Source: Planotetraspora kaengkrachanensis
Lineage (GTDB): Bacteria > Actinomycetota > Actinomycetes > Streptosporangiales > Streptosporangiaceae
Length of the DNA: 64,000 bases
Assembly: GCF_016862895.1 (NCBI RefSeq)
Contig: NZ_BONV01000008.1
Coordinates: 62,001 to 126,000 of the forward strand
Direction: 5' to 3'
Shown: positions 21,259 to 30,643 of the stretch, piece by piece
Numbering within the stretch: the stretch's first letter is position 1
How the letters are laid out: the number at the start of each line of letters is the position of its first letter
Notes under the pieces: model-generated
What the model was told of the DNA's origin: nothing
Seen by the model: the letters and a program-made list of their open reading frames with translations, nothing else
Database searches by the model: none
Made by a program: the position numbers and the translations under genes

Positions 21259-23001
21259 TCAGGCCTGGGCGGCCGCGAGGACGCGGTCCACGGCCTCGTC
21301 GAGCGGGATCTCCTGCTTGGTCCCCGCCGCACGGTCGCGCAGCTCCACGACGCCCTGGGCGAGCCCGCGCCCGACGATGAGGACCGTGGGCAGCCCGAGC
21401 AGCTCGGCGTCCTTGAACTTCACGCCCGGGGACACCCCGGGACGGTCGTCGACCAGGACGCGCAGACCGCGCGCCTCCAGCGTCTCCGCGAGCTGGGCGG
21501 CCACCTCGATCTGGTTCTCCTTGCCGGTCCCGACGATGTGCACATCGGCGGGGGCCACCTCACGCGGCCAGACCAGACCGAGCTCGTCGTGCCGCTGCTC
21601 GGCCAGGACGGCCACGGCACGCGAGACGCCCACACCGTAGGAGCCCATGGTGATCCGGATCGGCTTGCCGTCGGGGCCGAGCGCGTCGAGCCCCGCCGCG
21701 TCGGCGTACTTGCGGCCGAGCTGGAAGATGTGGCCGATCTCGATGCCCCGGTCGATCGACAGGGGGTGGCCGCAGCGCGGGCACGCGTCCCCGGCCCTGA
21801 CCTCGGCCGCCTCGATCGTGCCGTCGGCCTCGAAGTCGCGTCCCGCGACCACGTGGGCGGCGTGCTTGCCGGGCTGGTTGGCGCCGGTGACCCACGCCGA
21901 GCCCTCGACCACGCGGGGATCGACGAGGTAGCGGATGCCGAGCGACTTGAGGACCTGCGGGCCGATGTAGCCGCGCACGAGGCCGGGGTGACGGACGAAG
22001 TCCTCCGCCTCGAAGATCTCCGGCACGCCGGGCGCGAGGAAGGCCTCCAGCCGCTTGAAGTCGATCTCACGGTCACCGGGAACGCCGATGATCAGCGTCT
22101 CGAGCTTGTCCGATCCCGGCGTGCGGACCTTGACCACGATGTTCTTCAAGGTGTCCGCCGCGGTGATCCCGAGGCCGAAATGCTCGTTGACGTGGTCGAC
22201 GAGGGACTCGATGGTGGGCGTGTTCGGCGTGTCGAGCACCTCGAGCGCGGGCTGCGCGGTCCTGACGGCCGGCGGGGCGGGCGTGACGACCGCCTCGGCG
22301 TTGGCCGCGTAGTCGCAGTTGCGGCAGGCCACGAACGTGTCCTCACCCGTGGGCGCCTTGGCCAGGAACTCCTCGGACGCCGATCCGCCCATGGCGCCCG
22401 ACATGGCGAAGACGACGCGGTAGTCGATGCCGAGCCGCTCGAAGATCCGGATGTAGGCCTCGCGGTGCATCTCGTAGGAGCGCTTGAGGCCGTCGTCGTC
22501 GAGGTCGAAGGAGTAGGAGTCCTTCATGACGAACTCGCGCCCGCGCAGGATGCCGGCCCGGGGACGTGCCTCGTCGCGGTACTTCGTCTGGATCTGGTAG
22601 AGGGTCACCGGATAGTCCTTGTAGGAGGAGTACTCCCCCTTGACCATGTCGGTGAACATCTCCTCGTGGGTCGGCCCGAGGAGGTAGTCGGCGCCCTTGC
22701 GGTCCTTGAGGCGGAACAGCGTGTCGCCGTACTCGGTCCACCGGCCGGTCGCCTCGTAGTAGTCGCGGGGCAGCAGCGCGGGGAAGAGCACCTCCTGGGC
22801 GCCGATCCGGTTCATCTCCTCGCGGACGACCCGGGCGACGTTCTCCAGGACGATCTTGCCGAGCGGCAGCCAGGAGTAGATTCCGGGGGCGACCCTGCGG
22901 ACGTATCCGGCGCGGACGAGCAGCTTGTGGCTCGGCACTTCCGCGTCCGCCGGATCCTCACGCAGGGTGCGCAGGAACAGGGTCGACATACGCAGTAGCA
23001 C
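21259..23001 (-). CDS. proS: Prolyl-tRNA synthetase (bacterial type with editing domain)
   Basis: ProRS charges tRNA-Pro. The 580-residue protein has class II motif 1 around residue 60, motif 2 in [21 protein letters not shown] (about 138), an inserted INS editing domain (about 225-400) and motif 3 in [17 protein letters not shown], then the anticodon-binding domain. This is the long bacterial form that clears Ala-tRNA-Pro. GTG 23001 is chosen because AAGGAG lies five bases upstream; ATG 22989 would be 17 bases from it. Confidence 0.96.
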   Translation of the reverse strand: MLLRMSTLFLRTLREDPADAEVPSHKLLVRAGYVRRVAPGIYSWLPLGKIVLENVARVVREEMNRIGAQEVLFPALLPRDYYEATGRWTEYGDTLFRLKDRKGADYLLGPTHEEMFTDMVKGEYSSYKDYPVTLYQIQTKYRDEARPRAGILRGREFVMKDSYSFDLDDDGLKRSYEMHREAYIRIFERLGIDYRVVFAMSGAMGGSASEEFLAKAPTGEDTFVACRNCDYAANAEAVVTPAPPAVRTAQPALEVLDTPNTPTIESLVDHVNEHFGLGITAADTLKNIVVKVRTPGSDKLETLIIGVPGDREIDFKRLEAFLAPGVPEIFEAEDFVRHPGLVRGYIGPQVLKSLGIRYLVDPRVVEGSAWVTGANQPGKHAAHVVAGRDFEADGTIEAAEVRAGDACPRCGHPLSIDRGIEIGHIFQLGRKYADAAGLDALGPDGKPIRITMGSYGVGVSRAVAVLAEQRHDELGLVWPREVAPADVHIVGTGKENQIEVAAQLAETLEARGLRVLVDDRPGVSPGVKFKDAELLGLPTVLIVGRGLAQGVVELRDRAAGTKQEIPLDEAVDRVLAAAQA

Positions 23002-23149
23002 GGCTACTCCTTGCTCGTGAGAGCTCTCATGCCGCGTCCTGCGGGAAGCTCGCGGAGACCGGCGCCTGAGAGACGACGTGAGTACGACGTGCACCAAGGG
23101 TATCCAGTCCCGGCCACGCGGCGCCCCTGGAAAAACGTCCCCCGGGGCG

Positions 23150-23638
23150 TCAGCCGCCGAGAAGCTCCTCCCACTGCCTGCGCGGGGTGACGCGCCTGCC
23201 CGCCGTCACCGCGCCGTCGAGCGTCGCCGACATACGCCACAACCCCGGGCGCGCCCGCAGGCGGGTCATACCGATCGGGTCGACGGCCCGCAACACGAAG
23301 CTCACGCCCATCACGTCCAGTGTCGCCATGGAGGCGGTCACGAGGCCGGCCGGCCCGGCCAGCGAGCCGGCGAATCCCGGCTCCTGGACGCGTTCCACCA
23401 GCAGCGCCGCCACCTCTGAGGCGTTCGGCCCGTCCCGCCACTCGATGTGCCAGGAGTGGTCGCTCCCCCGCCACCAGGCGAGATCGCGGCAGGCCTCGAG
23501 CATCTCTGCCTCACCCGCCAGTACGGCCATGACGCGGCCTAATGCCTCGTACCGCCGTGCATTCGGTGTCCGGGCGTCGTCACGATCGAAGGCCGCCTGC
23601 GGCCCGATCTCGTCCCGCCCCCCGCGGAGTGCCGTCAT
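23150..23638 (-). CDS. Hypothetical protein, 162 residues
   Basis: From ATG 23638 the frame encodes a mixed alpha/beta protein with a Trp-rich patch ([22 protein letters not shown], shown only in part here: positions about 57-78) and a final [10 protein letters not shown]. No signal peptide or membrane segment is present. An upstream extension to 24004 is open but crosses an A/T-rich intergenic zone and lacks coding character. I do not recognise a family. It is on the same strand as proS, 148 bases before it, and may be cotranscribed. Confidence 0.6.
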   Translation of the reverse strand: MTALRGGRDEIGPQAAFDRDDARTPNARRYEALGRVMAVLAGEAEMLEACRDLAWWRGSDHSWHIEWRDGPNASEVAALLVERVQEPGFAGSLAGPAGLVTASMATLDVMGVSFVLRAVDPIGMTRLRARPGLWRMSATLDGAVTAGRRVTPRRQWEELLGG

Positions 23639-24045
23639 GCCTCGGAGGGTTTCATCTATCGGCCCCCTCGTCCTGGAGTTGCCGTCTTTTGGGCCGCGGC
23701 AGGAGCTCTCGTGGTCTGCGCCGCTCCCGGCCGGGCCGGACAGCGGCGGGACTCGGACGTGAAAGAACCGCACGTCCACGCCCTCCGCCCGATGCACGCC
23801 CGTGCGGCGGCGCACGACGGGGTCAGGGAACGGGCCCGGCCGGACGGAAAAGTCGCGACCGGAAACGACCTTTGCGGCCACCCCGAGGGCCGAGCCCGCC
23901 TTTCCGTCAAATAAACGAATGACAACCTTTATTCGAAGGATGCATTGTTTGACAGGAAATTTCGCCGCATTGCTCAAATAACGATCGGACGTGATACTCA
24001 CCACGTGCGTCTCACCGTCCGGAGACCGCGCGGAGGAGAGGGCCG
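23639..24045. promoter_or_regulatory. 407-bp intergenic region with an A/T-rich promoter zone
   Basis: No gene is seen. The stretch 23905-24000 is much richer in A/T than its surroundings. TTGCTC (23970-23975) and GATACT (23993-23998) are 17 bp apart and could drive the Hsp70 gene from about 24005; TTGACA at 23949-23954 is an alternative -35. CGAAT and ATTCG at about 23916 and 23932 are inverted copies. No CIRCE- or HAIR-like element was recognised. Confidence 0.45.
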
Positions 24046-25524
24046 ATGGGCGAGCGGATCTGGGACCGGCGCAAGACGCGGCGCGTGGTGGGCATCGACC
24101 TGGGAACCACCGAGTCCGCCGTGGCGATCCTCAGGGGCGGCTCGCCGAGCGTCGTCGTCAACGCTGAGGGCGCACGGACCACCCCGTCCGTCGTCGCCTT
24201 CACCGACACCGGCGAGGTCCTCGTCGGCGGGGCCGCCAGGCGGCAGGCCGTGGTGAATCCCGGACGCACCGTCCGTTCGGTCAAGCGCCTGATGGGCACC
24301 GGCCGGACCGTCGAGATCGACGGCAGGACGTTCGCGCCCCAGCAGATCAGCGCCTTCATCCTGCGCAAGCTCAAGGAGGACGCCGAGGCCCGCCTGGGCG
24401 AGAGCGTCACCGGCGCGGTGATCACCGTCCCGGTCTGCTTCGGCGAGCCCGAGCGGCGGACCACCAGGGAGGCCGGCGAGATCGCGGGCCTCAACGTGCT
24501 CCGCATCGCCAACGAGCCCGTCGCCGCGGCCATGGCTCACCGGCTGAACAGGCTCGGCGCGGGGAAGGAGCAGACGGTCCTGGTCTTCGACCTCGGCGGC
24601 GGCACGTACGACGTGTCCCTGCTCGACGTCGGCCCCCGCGGCGTGCACGTGCGTGCGGCGAGCGGCGACGCCCGCCTGGGCGGCGACGACTGGGACAGGC
24701 GTCTCGTCGACGAGCTCCTGAAGCGCTACAGGGTCCTGCACGATGTCGACATGTCCGGCGACGAGCAGGCTCTCCGGCGCCTCGCAGAGGCGGCGGAGAG
24801 GGCCAGGATCGAGCTGTCCGACAGGTCGCAGACCAGCGTGCACACGGCCTACAGAAGGACCCGCCAGGGATTCCCGTCGTTCCTGGATCAGACCCTGACC
24901 AGGGGCGAGTTCGAGTTGATCACGGCTGACCTGCTCGATCGTTGCAGAGCCCCCTTCCACCAGGTCGTCAAGCAGGCGGGGGTCAGGATGTCCGACGTCG
25001 CCCACGTGGTGCTGGCCGGCGGTGCGACGCGGATGCCCGCCTTCTCCGCGCTGGTCAGGGAGCTGACCGGCAGGGAGCCCATCGCCGCCGGCCCCGACGA
25101 GGCCGTCGTCCTCGGCGCCGCCCTCCTGGCGGGAGCACCCGCGGACGAGCCGGCGGAACGCGTCCCCGCGAACCGTCTGACCAGTTCGATCGGCATCGAG
25201 ACCAGGGGCGGCACGCTCACGCCGGTCATCGAGCGCGGCACGGTGCTCCCGGCGAGCCGGGCGGAGATCTTCACCACGGCCGAGGACGCCCAGGAATCGA
25301 TCAAGATCGCGGTCTTCCAGGGGAACGACGGGCGCGTCGCCTCCGCCACGGAGCTGGGCAGGTACGAGGTGACCGGAATCGTCGCCGCTCCGCGCGGCCG
25401 CCCGCAGATCGAGATCACGTTCGCGGTCGACGCGGGAGGGCTGTTCAGCGTGTCCGCGCGCGATCTCGGCACGGGGAGACCGCAGCCGATGACGCGCCTG
25501 GACGGCCCCGCCGGCCGGCGATGA
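24046..25524 (+). CDS. Short Hsp70/DnaK-like protein lacking the C-terminal lid
   Basis: 492 residues. The ATPase domain has all three phosphate/adenosine signatures: VGIDLGTTESAVAIL (about 15), VFDLGGGTYDVSLLD (about 183) and VVLAGGATRMPAFSAL (about 322). A beta substrate-binding region follows (RLTSSIGIETRGGTLTPVI; VFQGNDGRVA; VDAGGLFSVSARD). The protein ends at about residue 490, whereas DnaK is near 620, so the helical lid and disordered tail are missing. No dnaJ or grpE is adjacent. GGAGGAGAGGG precedes ATG 24046. It is likely a specialised or regulatory Hsp70 rather than the housekeeping DnaK. Confidence 0.9.
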   Translation: MGERIWDRRKTRRVVGIDLGTTESAVAILRGGSPSVVVNAEGARTTPSVVAFTDTGEVLVGGAARRQAVVNPGRTVRSVKRLMGTGRTVEIDGRTFAPQQISAFILRKLKEDAEARLGESVTGAVITVPVCFGEPERRTTREAGEIAGLNVLRIANEPVAAAMAHRLNRLGAGKEQTVLVFDLGGGTYDVSLLDVGPRGVHVRAASGDARLGGDDWDRRLVDELLKRYRVLHDVDMSGDEQALRRLAEAAERARIELSDRSQTSVHTAYRRTRQGFPSFLDQTLTRGEFELITADLLDRCRAPFHQVVKQAGVRMSDVAHVVLAGGATRMPAFSALVRELTGREPIAAGPDEAVVLGAALLAGAPADEPAERVPANRLTSSIGIETRGGTLTPVIERGTVLPASRAEIFTTAEDAQESIKIAVFQGNDGRVASATELGRYEVTGIVAAPRGRPQIEITFAVDAGGLFSVSARDLGTGRPQPMTRLDGPAGRR

Positions 25525-25596
25525 CCGGGCGTGGGACGGCAACGGCGCGACGCCGCGCAAGATCGCGCTCCCGGGTTCTGGCCGGGAGGGGTGCCG

Positions 25597-26967
25597 ATGC
25601 CTGAGAATCACGAGGAGGACGCTGGCACTGTGGAGGCCATGATGGCGTTGCGCGTGGCGGTCGTCGGATCGGGTCCGGCAGGGATCTACACGGCGGAAGC
25701 GCTGATCAAACAGGCCCAGGGGCCGGTGGAGATCGACGTGATCGAGCGCCTGCCGACCCCCTACGGCCTCGTGCGGTACGGCGTGGCCCCCGACCACACC
25801 TCGATCAAGTCGATCGCGGGATACCTCCGCCGCGTGCTCGAGAGCCCGGGCGTCCGTTTCCTCGGCGGCGTCGAGTTCGGCTCGGACGTGTCGGCGGACG
25901 AACTGCTGTCGTGCTACGACGCCGTCGTCTACTGCACGGGCGCCATGGTGGACAGGCACCTCGGCGTCCCCGGCGAGGACCTTCCTGGGAGCGTCGCCGC
26001 GACCGACTTCGTCAACTGGTACTGCGGGCACCCCGACGTGCCGCCGGACGCCTTCACCCTCGACGCCGAGGACGTGGTGGTCATCGGCGTCGGCAACGTC
26101 GCGGTCGACGTCGTCCGCGTGCTCGCCAAGGGCGCCGCGGAACTGCGGGGAACCGACGTACCCGAGGAGGTCATGCGGCGCCTGGAGGAGTCACGGGTCC
26201 GGCGCATCCACATGGTCGGCAGGAGGGGCCCGGAGCACGCCAAGTTCACCCTCAAGGAGTTGCGTGAGCTCGGCGAGCTGATCAACGCCGACGTCCTCAC
26301 CTTCCCCCACGAGGTGAAGGTCGAGGATCTGACCACCCTGTCCCGCCAGACCCGGGGGAACGTCGACGTCCTGCAGGCGTGGTCGGGACGCGTGCCTTCG
26401 GACCGGCCGCGGCGCCTGGAGGTGCGTTTCTGGCTGCGCCCGGTCGAGATCCTGGGCGTCTCCCACGTCGAGGGCATCCGGCTCGAGCGGACGCTGCTGC
26501 GTGACGGCCGGGTCGTGGGGACGGGCGAGTTCGAGACCATCCCCGCCGACATGGTGATGCGATCGGTCGGCTACCAGAGCGTCCCGCTGGCCGGGGTGCC
26601 CTTCGACAGTTCGACGATGACCGTGCCCAACGTGGCCGGCAGGGTGTCCGACCGGCAGTACGTGGCCGGCTGGCTCAAGCGGGGGCCGACCGGGGTGATC
26701 GGGACCAACAAGTCCGACGCCGCGGAGACCGTCCGCACGCTGCTGGCCGAGACGACGCCGGGGACGGCCCGGGCCCGGCTCGACGACCTGCTGAGCGCCC
26801 GCGGCGTGACGCCCCTGACCTACCAGGACTGGCTCGCGATCGAGACCGCGGAGGCCGAGCTGGCCACGTCGCTGAAGCGGGGAGAACGCGTCAAGCTGGT
26901 GGGCCGCGCAGCCATGCTCGCCGCCTGCGGGCGGGTCGCCCAACCCGCGCCGGACGGGCGGCCCTGA
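25597..26967 (+). CDS. Ferredoxin/adrenodoxin-type NADP+ reductase (FprA-like flavoprotein)
   Basis: 456 residues from ATG 25597 (GGGAGGGG five bases upstream). It starts with the FAD-binding VAVVGSGPAGIYTAEAL, then ERLPTPYGLVRYGVAPDH, the NADP-binding VVVIGVGNVAVDVVRVL (about 150) and the C-terminal GWLKRGPTGVIGTNKSDA, all hallmarks of the FprA/adrenodoxin reductase group. It would pass electrons from NADPH to ferredoxins, for example to P450s. It follows the Hsp70 gene by 72 bases; a functional link is not evident. Alternative starts at 25630 or 25639 would shorten it slightly. Confidence 0.92.
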   Translation: MPENHEEDAGTVEAMMALRVAVVGSGPAGIYTAEALIKQAQGPVEIDVIERLPTPYGLVRYGVAPDHTSIKSIAGYLRRVLESPGVRFLGGVEFGSDVSADELLSCYDAVVYCTGAMVDRHLGVPGEDLPGSVAATDFVNWYCGHPDVPPDAFTLDAEDVVVIGVGNVAVDVVRVLAKGAAELRGTDVPEEVMRRLEESRVRRIHMVGRRGPEHAKFTLKELRELGELINADVLTFPHEVKVEDLTTLSRQTRGNVDVLQAWSGRVPSDRPRRLEVRFWLRPVEILGVSHVEGIRLERTLLRDGRVVGTGEFETIPADMVMRSVGYQSVPLAGVPFDSSTMTVPNVAGRVSDRQYVAGWLKRGPTGVIGTNKSDAAETVRTLLAETTPGTARARLDDLLSARGVTPLTYQDWLAIETAEAELATSLKRGERVKLVGRAAMLAACGRVAQPAPDGRP

Positions 26968-26996
26968 TCGCGGCGGACTCTGCGAGGATCGTGACC

Positions 26997-28175
26997 ATGG
27001 ACACGACGCTGGCCGCGCCGGACGAGCTGATCGAGGGTTTCCACGCGGCCCACCGGCGGCAGTCGGAGCGCTACCCCGCCCGGGAGATCGCCTGGCAGCC
27101 GGTGCACACGGTCTACGTCCCGGCCGACCGGGTGACGCCGGGGACCGTGACCGAATGGCGGCAGGCCGCCATGGACCTGCTGCACCGGCACGTATTCGCC
27201 CCCGCGGAGCTGGCCTCGCTGTTCGATCTCGACATCGACCTCGCGACCCCCGTCCACGACCGGGTGCGCAGGAAGCTCGCCGCGGAGCCGATCGAGGACC
27301 TGCGCGTCGACTTCGAGGACGGCTACGGCTTCCGGCCGTGGGACGAGGAGGACCACCACGTCGAGAGCGCCGCCGCTGCGATCGCGGCGATGCACGAGGC
27401 GGGCGCGCTGCCCCGGCGCTGGGGGCCGCGGGTCAAGTCCTTCGCCGACGGGGACCCGGGACGGTCGCTCCGCACACTGGACGGTTTCCTGACCGAGGTC
27501 CTGAAGCGCACCGGAGAACTGCCCGCCGGGTTCACCGTGACGTTCCCCAAGGTCCTCGTCGAGGACTACCTCGGGCAGTTCGCCGGGTGCCTGGAGGCGC
27601 TCGAGCGGTCCCTGCGCCTCGCCCCGGGCACGCTCAGGTTCGAGATGCAGGTGGAGGCGCCGCAGACGGTGATGTTCCTCCAGCGCTCCGCCGACCTCGT
27701 CCCCTCGCTGGGCGGACGGCTGGCGGCGGCGCACTTCGGCGTCTTCGACTACACCGCCGCGATCGGCCTGCCCCCGCACGAGCAGCGGCTCGATCATCCC
27801 GCCTGCGACCACGCCAGGCACGTCATGCAGACGGCCCTGGCCGGGACCGGGGTGGAGCTCTCGGACGGTTCGCTCGCGGCTGCTCCGGCCTCCGACTCCC
27901 CCGAGGACGTCGGCGATCTCCTCCGGCGGCATTCCGCCCTGGTGCGGCACTCGCTGGCGCACGGCTACTACCAGGGCTGGGACATGCATCCGTCCCATCT
28001 CGTCAGCCGGTTCGCGACCGTCTACGCCTTCCACTACAAGTGTTACGAGGCCTACGCCGAACGGATCTCCGCCTGGGAGGACGAGCGCACCGCGGTTGGC
28101 GGCGCGCTGGACGAGCCCGCGACGGTCAAGACCATGATGGCGGCCCTCGCCCGCGCCGACCACGCGCTGTCCTGA
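26997..28175 (+). CDS. DUF6986 protein (HpcH/citrate-lyase-like TIM barrel)
   Basis: 392 residues from ATG 26997. The motifs DLRVDFEDGYGFRP (about 100), PRVKSFADGD, FEMQVEAPQTV and FGVFDYTAAIG follow the acidic-residue pattern of the PEP-pyruvate/CitE-type barrel, where Glu/Asp bind Mg2+. I recall this group as DUF6986, sometimes labelled phosphoenolpyruvate kinase-like; the reaction is not known to me. GAGG lies about nine bases upstream. It may be cotranscribed with the reductase gene, 29 bases earlier. Confidence 0.75.
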   Translation: MDTTLAAPDELIEGFHAAHRRQSERYPAREIAWQPVHTVYVPADRVTPGTVTEWRQAAMDLLHRHVFAPAELASLFDLDIDLATPVHDRVRRKLAAEPIEDLRVDFEDGYGFRPWDEEDHHVESAAAAIAAMHEAGALPRRWGPRVKSFADGDPGRSLRTLDGFLTEVLKRTGELPAGFTVTFPKVLVEDYLGQFAGCLEALERSLRLAPGTLRFEMQVEAPQTVMFLQRSADLVPSLGGRLAAAHFGVFDYTAAIGLPPHEQRLDHPACDHARHVMQTALAGTGVELSDGSLAAAPASDSPEDVGDLLRRHSALVRHSLAHGYYQGWDMHPSHLVSRFATVYAFHYKCYEAYAERISAWEDERTAVGGALDEPATVKTMMAALARADHALS

Positions 28176-28217
28176 CCCGCGTCCGCGCCGAGCCCGCCCG
28201 GCGGCGTCACGGGAGCA

Positions 28218-28237
28218 CCGCGCGGCCCGCCGCGCGG
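28218..28237. terminator. Hairpin between converging genes
   Basis: CCGCGCGGC (28218-28226) and GCCGCGCGG (28229-28237) are perfect inverted copies separated by CC; in RNA a 7-bp stem with a six-base loop is likely. It lies between the stops of the DUF6986 gene (28175) and cutC (28244). Confidence 0.5.
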
Positions 28238-28243
28238 CGGATC

Positions 28244-28924
28244 TCAGGCGAGGTCCACGAGCTCCCGCCACGCGCGGACGCGGGCCGGGTCGACGGGCAG
28301 GCTCCACGAGTCCCGGACGGCGCTGCCGACGTGGAAGGCTCTGATGCCGTAATTGAGCAGCACGGGCACGTGCTCGGTCCTGAGCCCTCCCCCGGCGAGC
28401 GCGAGCGGCCCGTCACCCGCCTCGGCCCTGGCGCGTAAGACCGCCAGGCCGTCTCCCACTCCGTCGGGCGATCCCGCCGTGAGGACGGTGGAGAGGTTGG
28501 GCAGGAGCCGTACGGCGCGCCAGGCCGCGCGGACGTCGGCGGCGTGGTCGACGGCGCGGTGGAACGTCCACGGCAGCGGCGCGACGGCGTGGATCAGCGC
28601 CTCTGTGGCGAGCAGGTCCACGACGCCGTCACCGGTGAGGAACCCGAAGACGAAGCCGGCCGCGCCCGCCTCGGACAGCTCCTTGGCGTCGCGGCGCAGC
28701 CGGTCCAGTTCCTCGCCCGTCACACCGAAACCCGCGTTGCGGCGCAGCATGACCATCTGGGGCAGCCCGCACTCCGCCGCGATCGCCGCCACGGTCTCCG
28801 CCGAGGGGGTGAGTCCGTCGGAGCTCATGTCGGCCACGATCTCCAGGCGGTCAGCGCCGCCCTCCTCGGCGGCCACCGCGTCGCGCACGTCCAGCGCGAT
28901 CACTTCCAGGAGAGATCCGGTCAT
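28244..28924 (-). CDS. cutC: CutC family protein
   Basis: 226 residues from ATG 28924 (MTGSLLEVIALDV). Features typical of CutC are GGADRLEIVADMSSDGLTPS (about 21-40), WTFHRAVDHAAD (about 120) and the final FHVGSAVRDSW. It is a TIM-barrel cytosolic protein once linked to copper homeostasis; the enzymatic function is uncertain. The longer frame to 28966 starts upstream of GATACT, a likely -10, and I reject it. The neighbour upstream is an acetyltransferase gene on the same strand. Confidence 0.9.
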   Translation of the reverse strand: MTGSLLEVIALDVRDAVAAEEGGADRLEIVADMSSDGLTPSAETVAAIAAECGLPQMVMLRRNAGFGVTGEELDRLRRDAKELSEAGAAGFVFGFLTGDGVVDLLATEALIHAVAPLPWTFHRAVDHAADVRAAWRAVRLLPNLSTVLTAGSPDGVGDGLAVLRARAEAGDGPLALAGGGLRTEHVPVLLNYGIRAFHVGSAVRDSWSLPVDPARVRAWRELVDLA

Positions 28925-28976
28925 GATGCGAACAGTATCGGGTCCCTTTGAGACGCCGTACGGCATCCGCCCCTGT

Positions 28977-29567
28977 TCAGACCTGGATCAACTCCTTGTG
29001 AGCCTCGGTGTCAAGGGCGCGGCCGTACCCGGTCTCGCCGGCGGGCCGCTCGAAGAGAGCGCCGGAGGCCCGGTGCGGCAGGTCCACCGTGCGCACGTGG
29101 CGGAACCCGAGCCCGCGGTAGTACGCCTGCAACCGGGTGTTGTCCTTGGCGCAGTCGAGGCGCAGCCACCTCCTGCCCGTCCGGGCCGCGCGCGCGACCG
29201 CCCAGCCCAGCAGCACCTCGCCGAGCCCCTGGCCCGAGTAGGCCCTGCTGACGGCGAGTTTGTGCACGTACAGGGCGTCGTGCGGCCGGTCGGGCGCCGA
29301 CCAGAACTCCGGGTCGGCGTGGGCGTCCACCGCCATGGTCGCGGCGGGGACGGGATCGATCCCGTCGTCCAGCAGGTACATCACGCCCTGGTCGATCAGG
29401 GGCTCGATCCGCGCGGCCGGGAAGCCGCCGTCCGGCCACTGCCGCACCCCGGCGGCGTTCAGCCACTTCGCCGCCTCGGCCAGGAGTGTGAGCACGGTCG
29501 GCAGATCGCTCGCCGTCGCGCGACGGAGCGTGAGTTCGGCGGGCAGATCAAGGGTGTTCGTGGGCAT
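28977..29567 (-). CDS. GNAT-family N-acetyltransferase
   Basis: 196 residues from ATG 29567 with AAGGA upstream. The acetyl-CoA loop is in VHKLAVSRAYSGQGLGEVLLGWA (about 100-120; R/Q-x-x-G-x-G/A), followed by LRLDCAKDNTRLQAYYRGLGF. The 52-base gap to cutC suggests cotranscription. Substrate unknown. Confidence 0.88.
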   Translation of the reverse strand: MPTNTLDLPAELTLRRATASDLPTVLTLLAEAAKWLNAAGVRQWPDGGFPAARIEPLIDQGVMYLLDDGIDPVPAATMAVDAHADPEFWSAPDRPHDALYVHKLAVSRAYSGQGLGEVLLGWAVARAARTGRRWLRLDCAKDNTRLQAYYRGLGFRHVRTVDLPHRASGALFERPAGETGYGRALDTEAHKELIQV

Positions 29568-29721
29568 GAGTGAGTCCTTCCGGTGCTGAGCGAGTTGATG
29601 TGAACACGAAGAGTGACGGCCGCGCGCCGCACGGCGGCCGCGTCAGCGAAGGGAGGTGAGCAGCATCAGGGTGCCCGGGCGTTGCGCGGTGATCGCTCGC
29701 GGCGGGCGCACAGCCAGAGAC

Positions 29722-29741
29722 GACCCCTCCGGCGAGGGGTC
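29722..29741 (-). terminator. Hairpin after the GntR gene
   Basis: GACCCCTC (29722-29729) pairs perfectly with GAGGGGTC (29734-29741) across a CGGC loop, 12 bases beyond the GntR stop codon. No T-run. The remaining gap to 29568 shows no credible gene. Confidence 0.65.
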
Positions 29742-29753
29742 ATCCGTGTTTCG

Positions 29754-30506
29754 TCAATGGCGTTCCAGCTCGTATCTGATCAGGTGCTTGTCGGCGGGGA
29801 GAACCGACACGGCGACGCGCACTGGCGTATCTTCCGAGTCATATCCAACCCGGACATAAACGACAACTGGCGTACCCGGTTCCAGCTGAAGTTGCAATGC
29901 TTCATCCGGAGTCGGCATACGTGCCGAAATATCGTCGACTGCCCGTACCTGGTGATGCCCGAGCTCCGCCAGTACGCGGTTGGCCCCGCGCTTGATGTCC
30001 CCCGGCCTCGCGATCTCCGAGTCTCCGACGAGATCCAGCGGGAAGTACGAGTCGTACGTGTTGTACGGCTGGCCGTCCACGAAACGCAGACGGCGGCGGA
30101 CGACGGCGAGGGAGTCGTCGCCCAGGGCGAGCCGGATGGAGACGTCCTCCGGGGGTTTGACGATCGAGACCTCGATGTTCTGGTCGGCCCGGCGGCCCTC
30201 CGAGGTGACCGCGTGAACGAACGAGTCGAAACGGGGCTCGCTCTGGTCGAGCGGGAGGAACTCGTCCTGGGGACGCATGAGAAGAGGCCGGCGTTCGCGC
30301 ACGAACGTTCCGCGCCGGCGCATCCGGAGGATGAGGCCCTCGTTCTCCAGTTCGCCCAGTGCCAGCCGTACCGTGTTGCGGCTGACGCCGTGCATTTCCA
30401 TGAGGTCGGTCTCGGTCGGTATCTGGTCGCCTGGCGCGAGATCACCCGTATAGATGGCCCGGCGCACTTCGGCGGCCACCTGTTGGTAGAGCGATGATCG
30501 TGCCAT
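29754..30506 (-). CDS. GntR/HutC-family regulator with UTRA ligand domain
   Basis: 250 residues. A winged helix (5-75; YQQVAAEVRRAIYTGDLAPG, TETDLMEMHGVSRNTVRLAL) is followed by a UTRA effector domain (about 95-245), the HutC subfamily layout. GAGG precedes ATG 30506. It is divergent from a 98-residue unknown protein, and the 137-bp gap holds palindromes it may bind. Its ligand cannot be inferred. Confidence 0.9.
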   Translation of the reverse strand: MARSSLYQQVAAEVRRAIYTGDLAPGDQIPTETDLMEMHGVSRNTVRLALGELENEGLILRMRRRGTFVRERRPLLMRPQDEFLPLDQSEPRFDSFVHAVTSEGRRADQNIEVSIVKPPEDVSIRLALGDDSLAVVRRRLRFVDGQPYNTYDSYFPLDLVGDSEIARPGDIKRGANRVLAELGHHQVRAVDDISARMPTPDEALQLQLEPGTPVVVYVRVGYDSEDTPVRVAVSVLPADKHLIRYELERH

Positions 30507-30524
30507 CTTTCCTCAATCTACCCT

Positions 30525-30620
30525 TTTGTTCCAACAAATCTAGACGATCTCGGTCTGCCGGGGAACAACCCCTTGACCTGACCCCGTTCGGCCGCGCATT
30601 ATCCAAACGTTGGTACAAAT
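30525..30620. promoter_or_regulatory. Divergent promoter with candidate GntR sites
   Basis: TTTGTT (30525-30530) and AACAAA (30533-30538) form a palindrome with CC at the centre, within the GntR promoter zone. A second related word, TTGGTACAAA, lies around 30608-30617. For the rightward gene TTGACC (30573-30578) and CATTAT (30597-30602) are 18 bp apart. Confidence 0.5.
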
Positions 30621-30643
30621 CCATCAAATGGGGGTGAGCGCCG

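Noticed and set aside
24012-26031. Long leftward frame opposite the Hsp70 and reductase genes
   Set aside because: The plus-strand genes have full domain motifs; this frame has none.
29656-29859. 67-codon frame with an AGGGAGG-like site before the GntR terminator
   Set aside because: It runs through the terminator hairpin and into the GntR gene antisense; no family resemblance.
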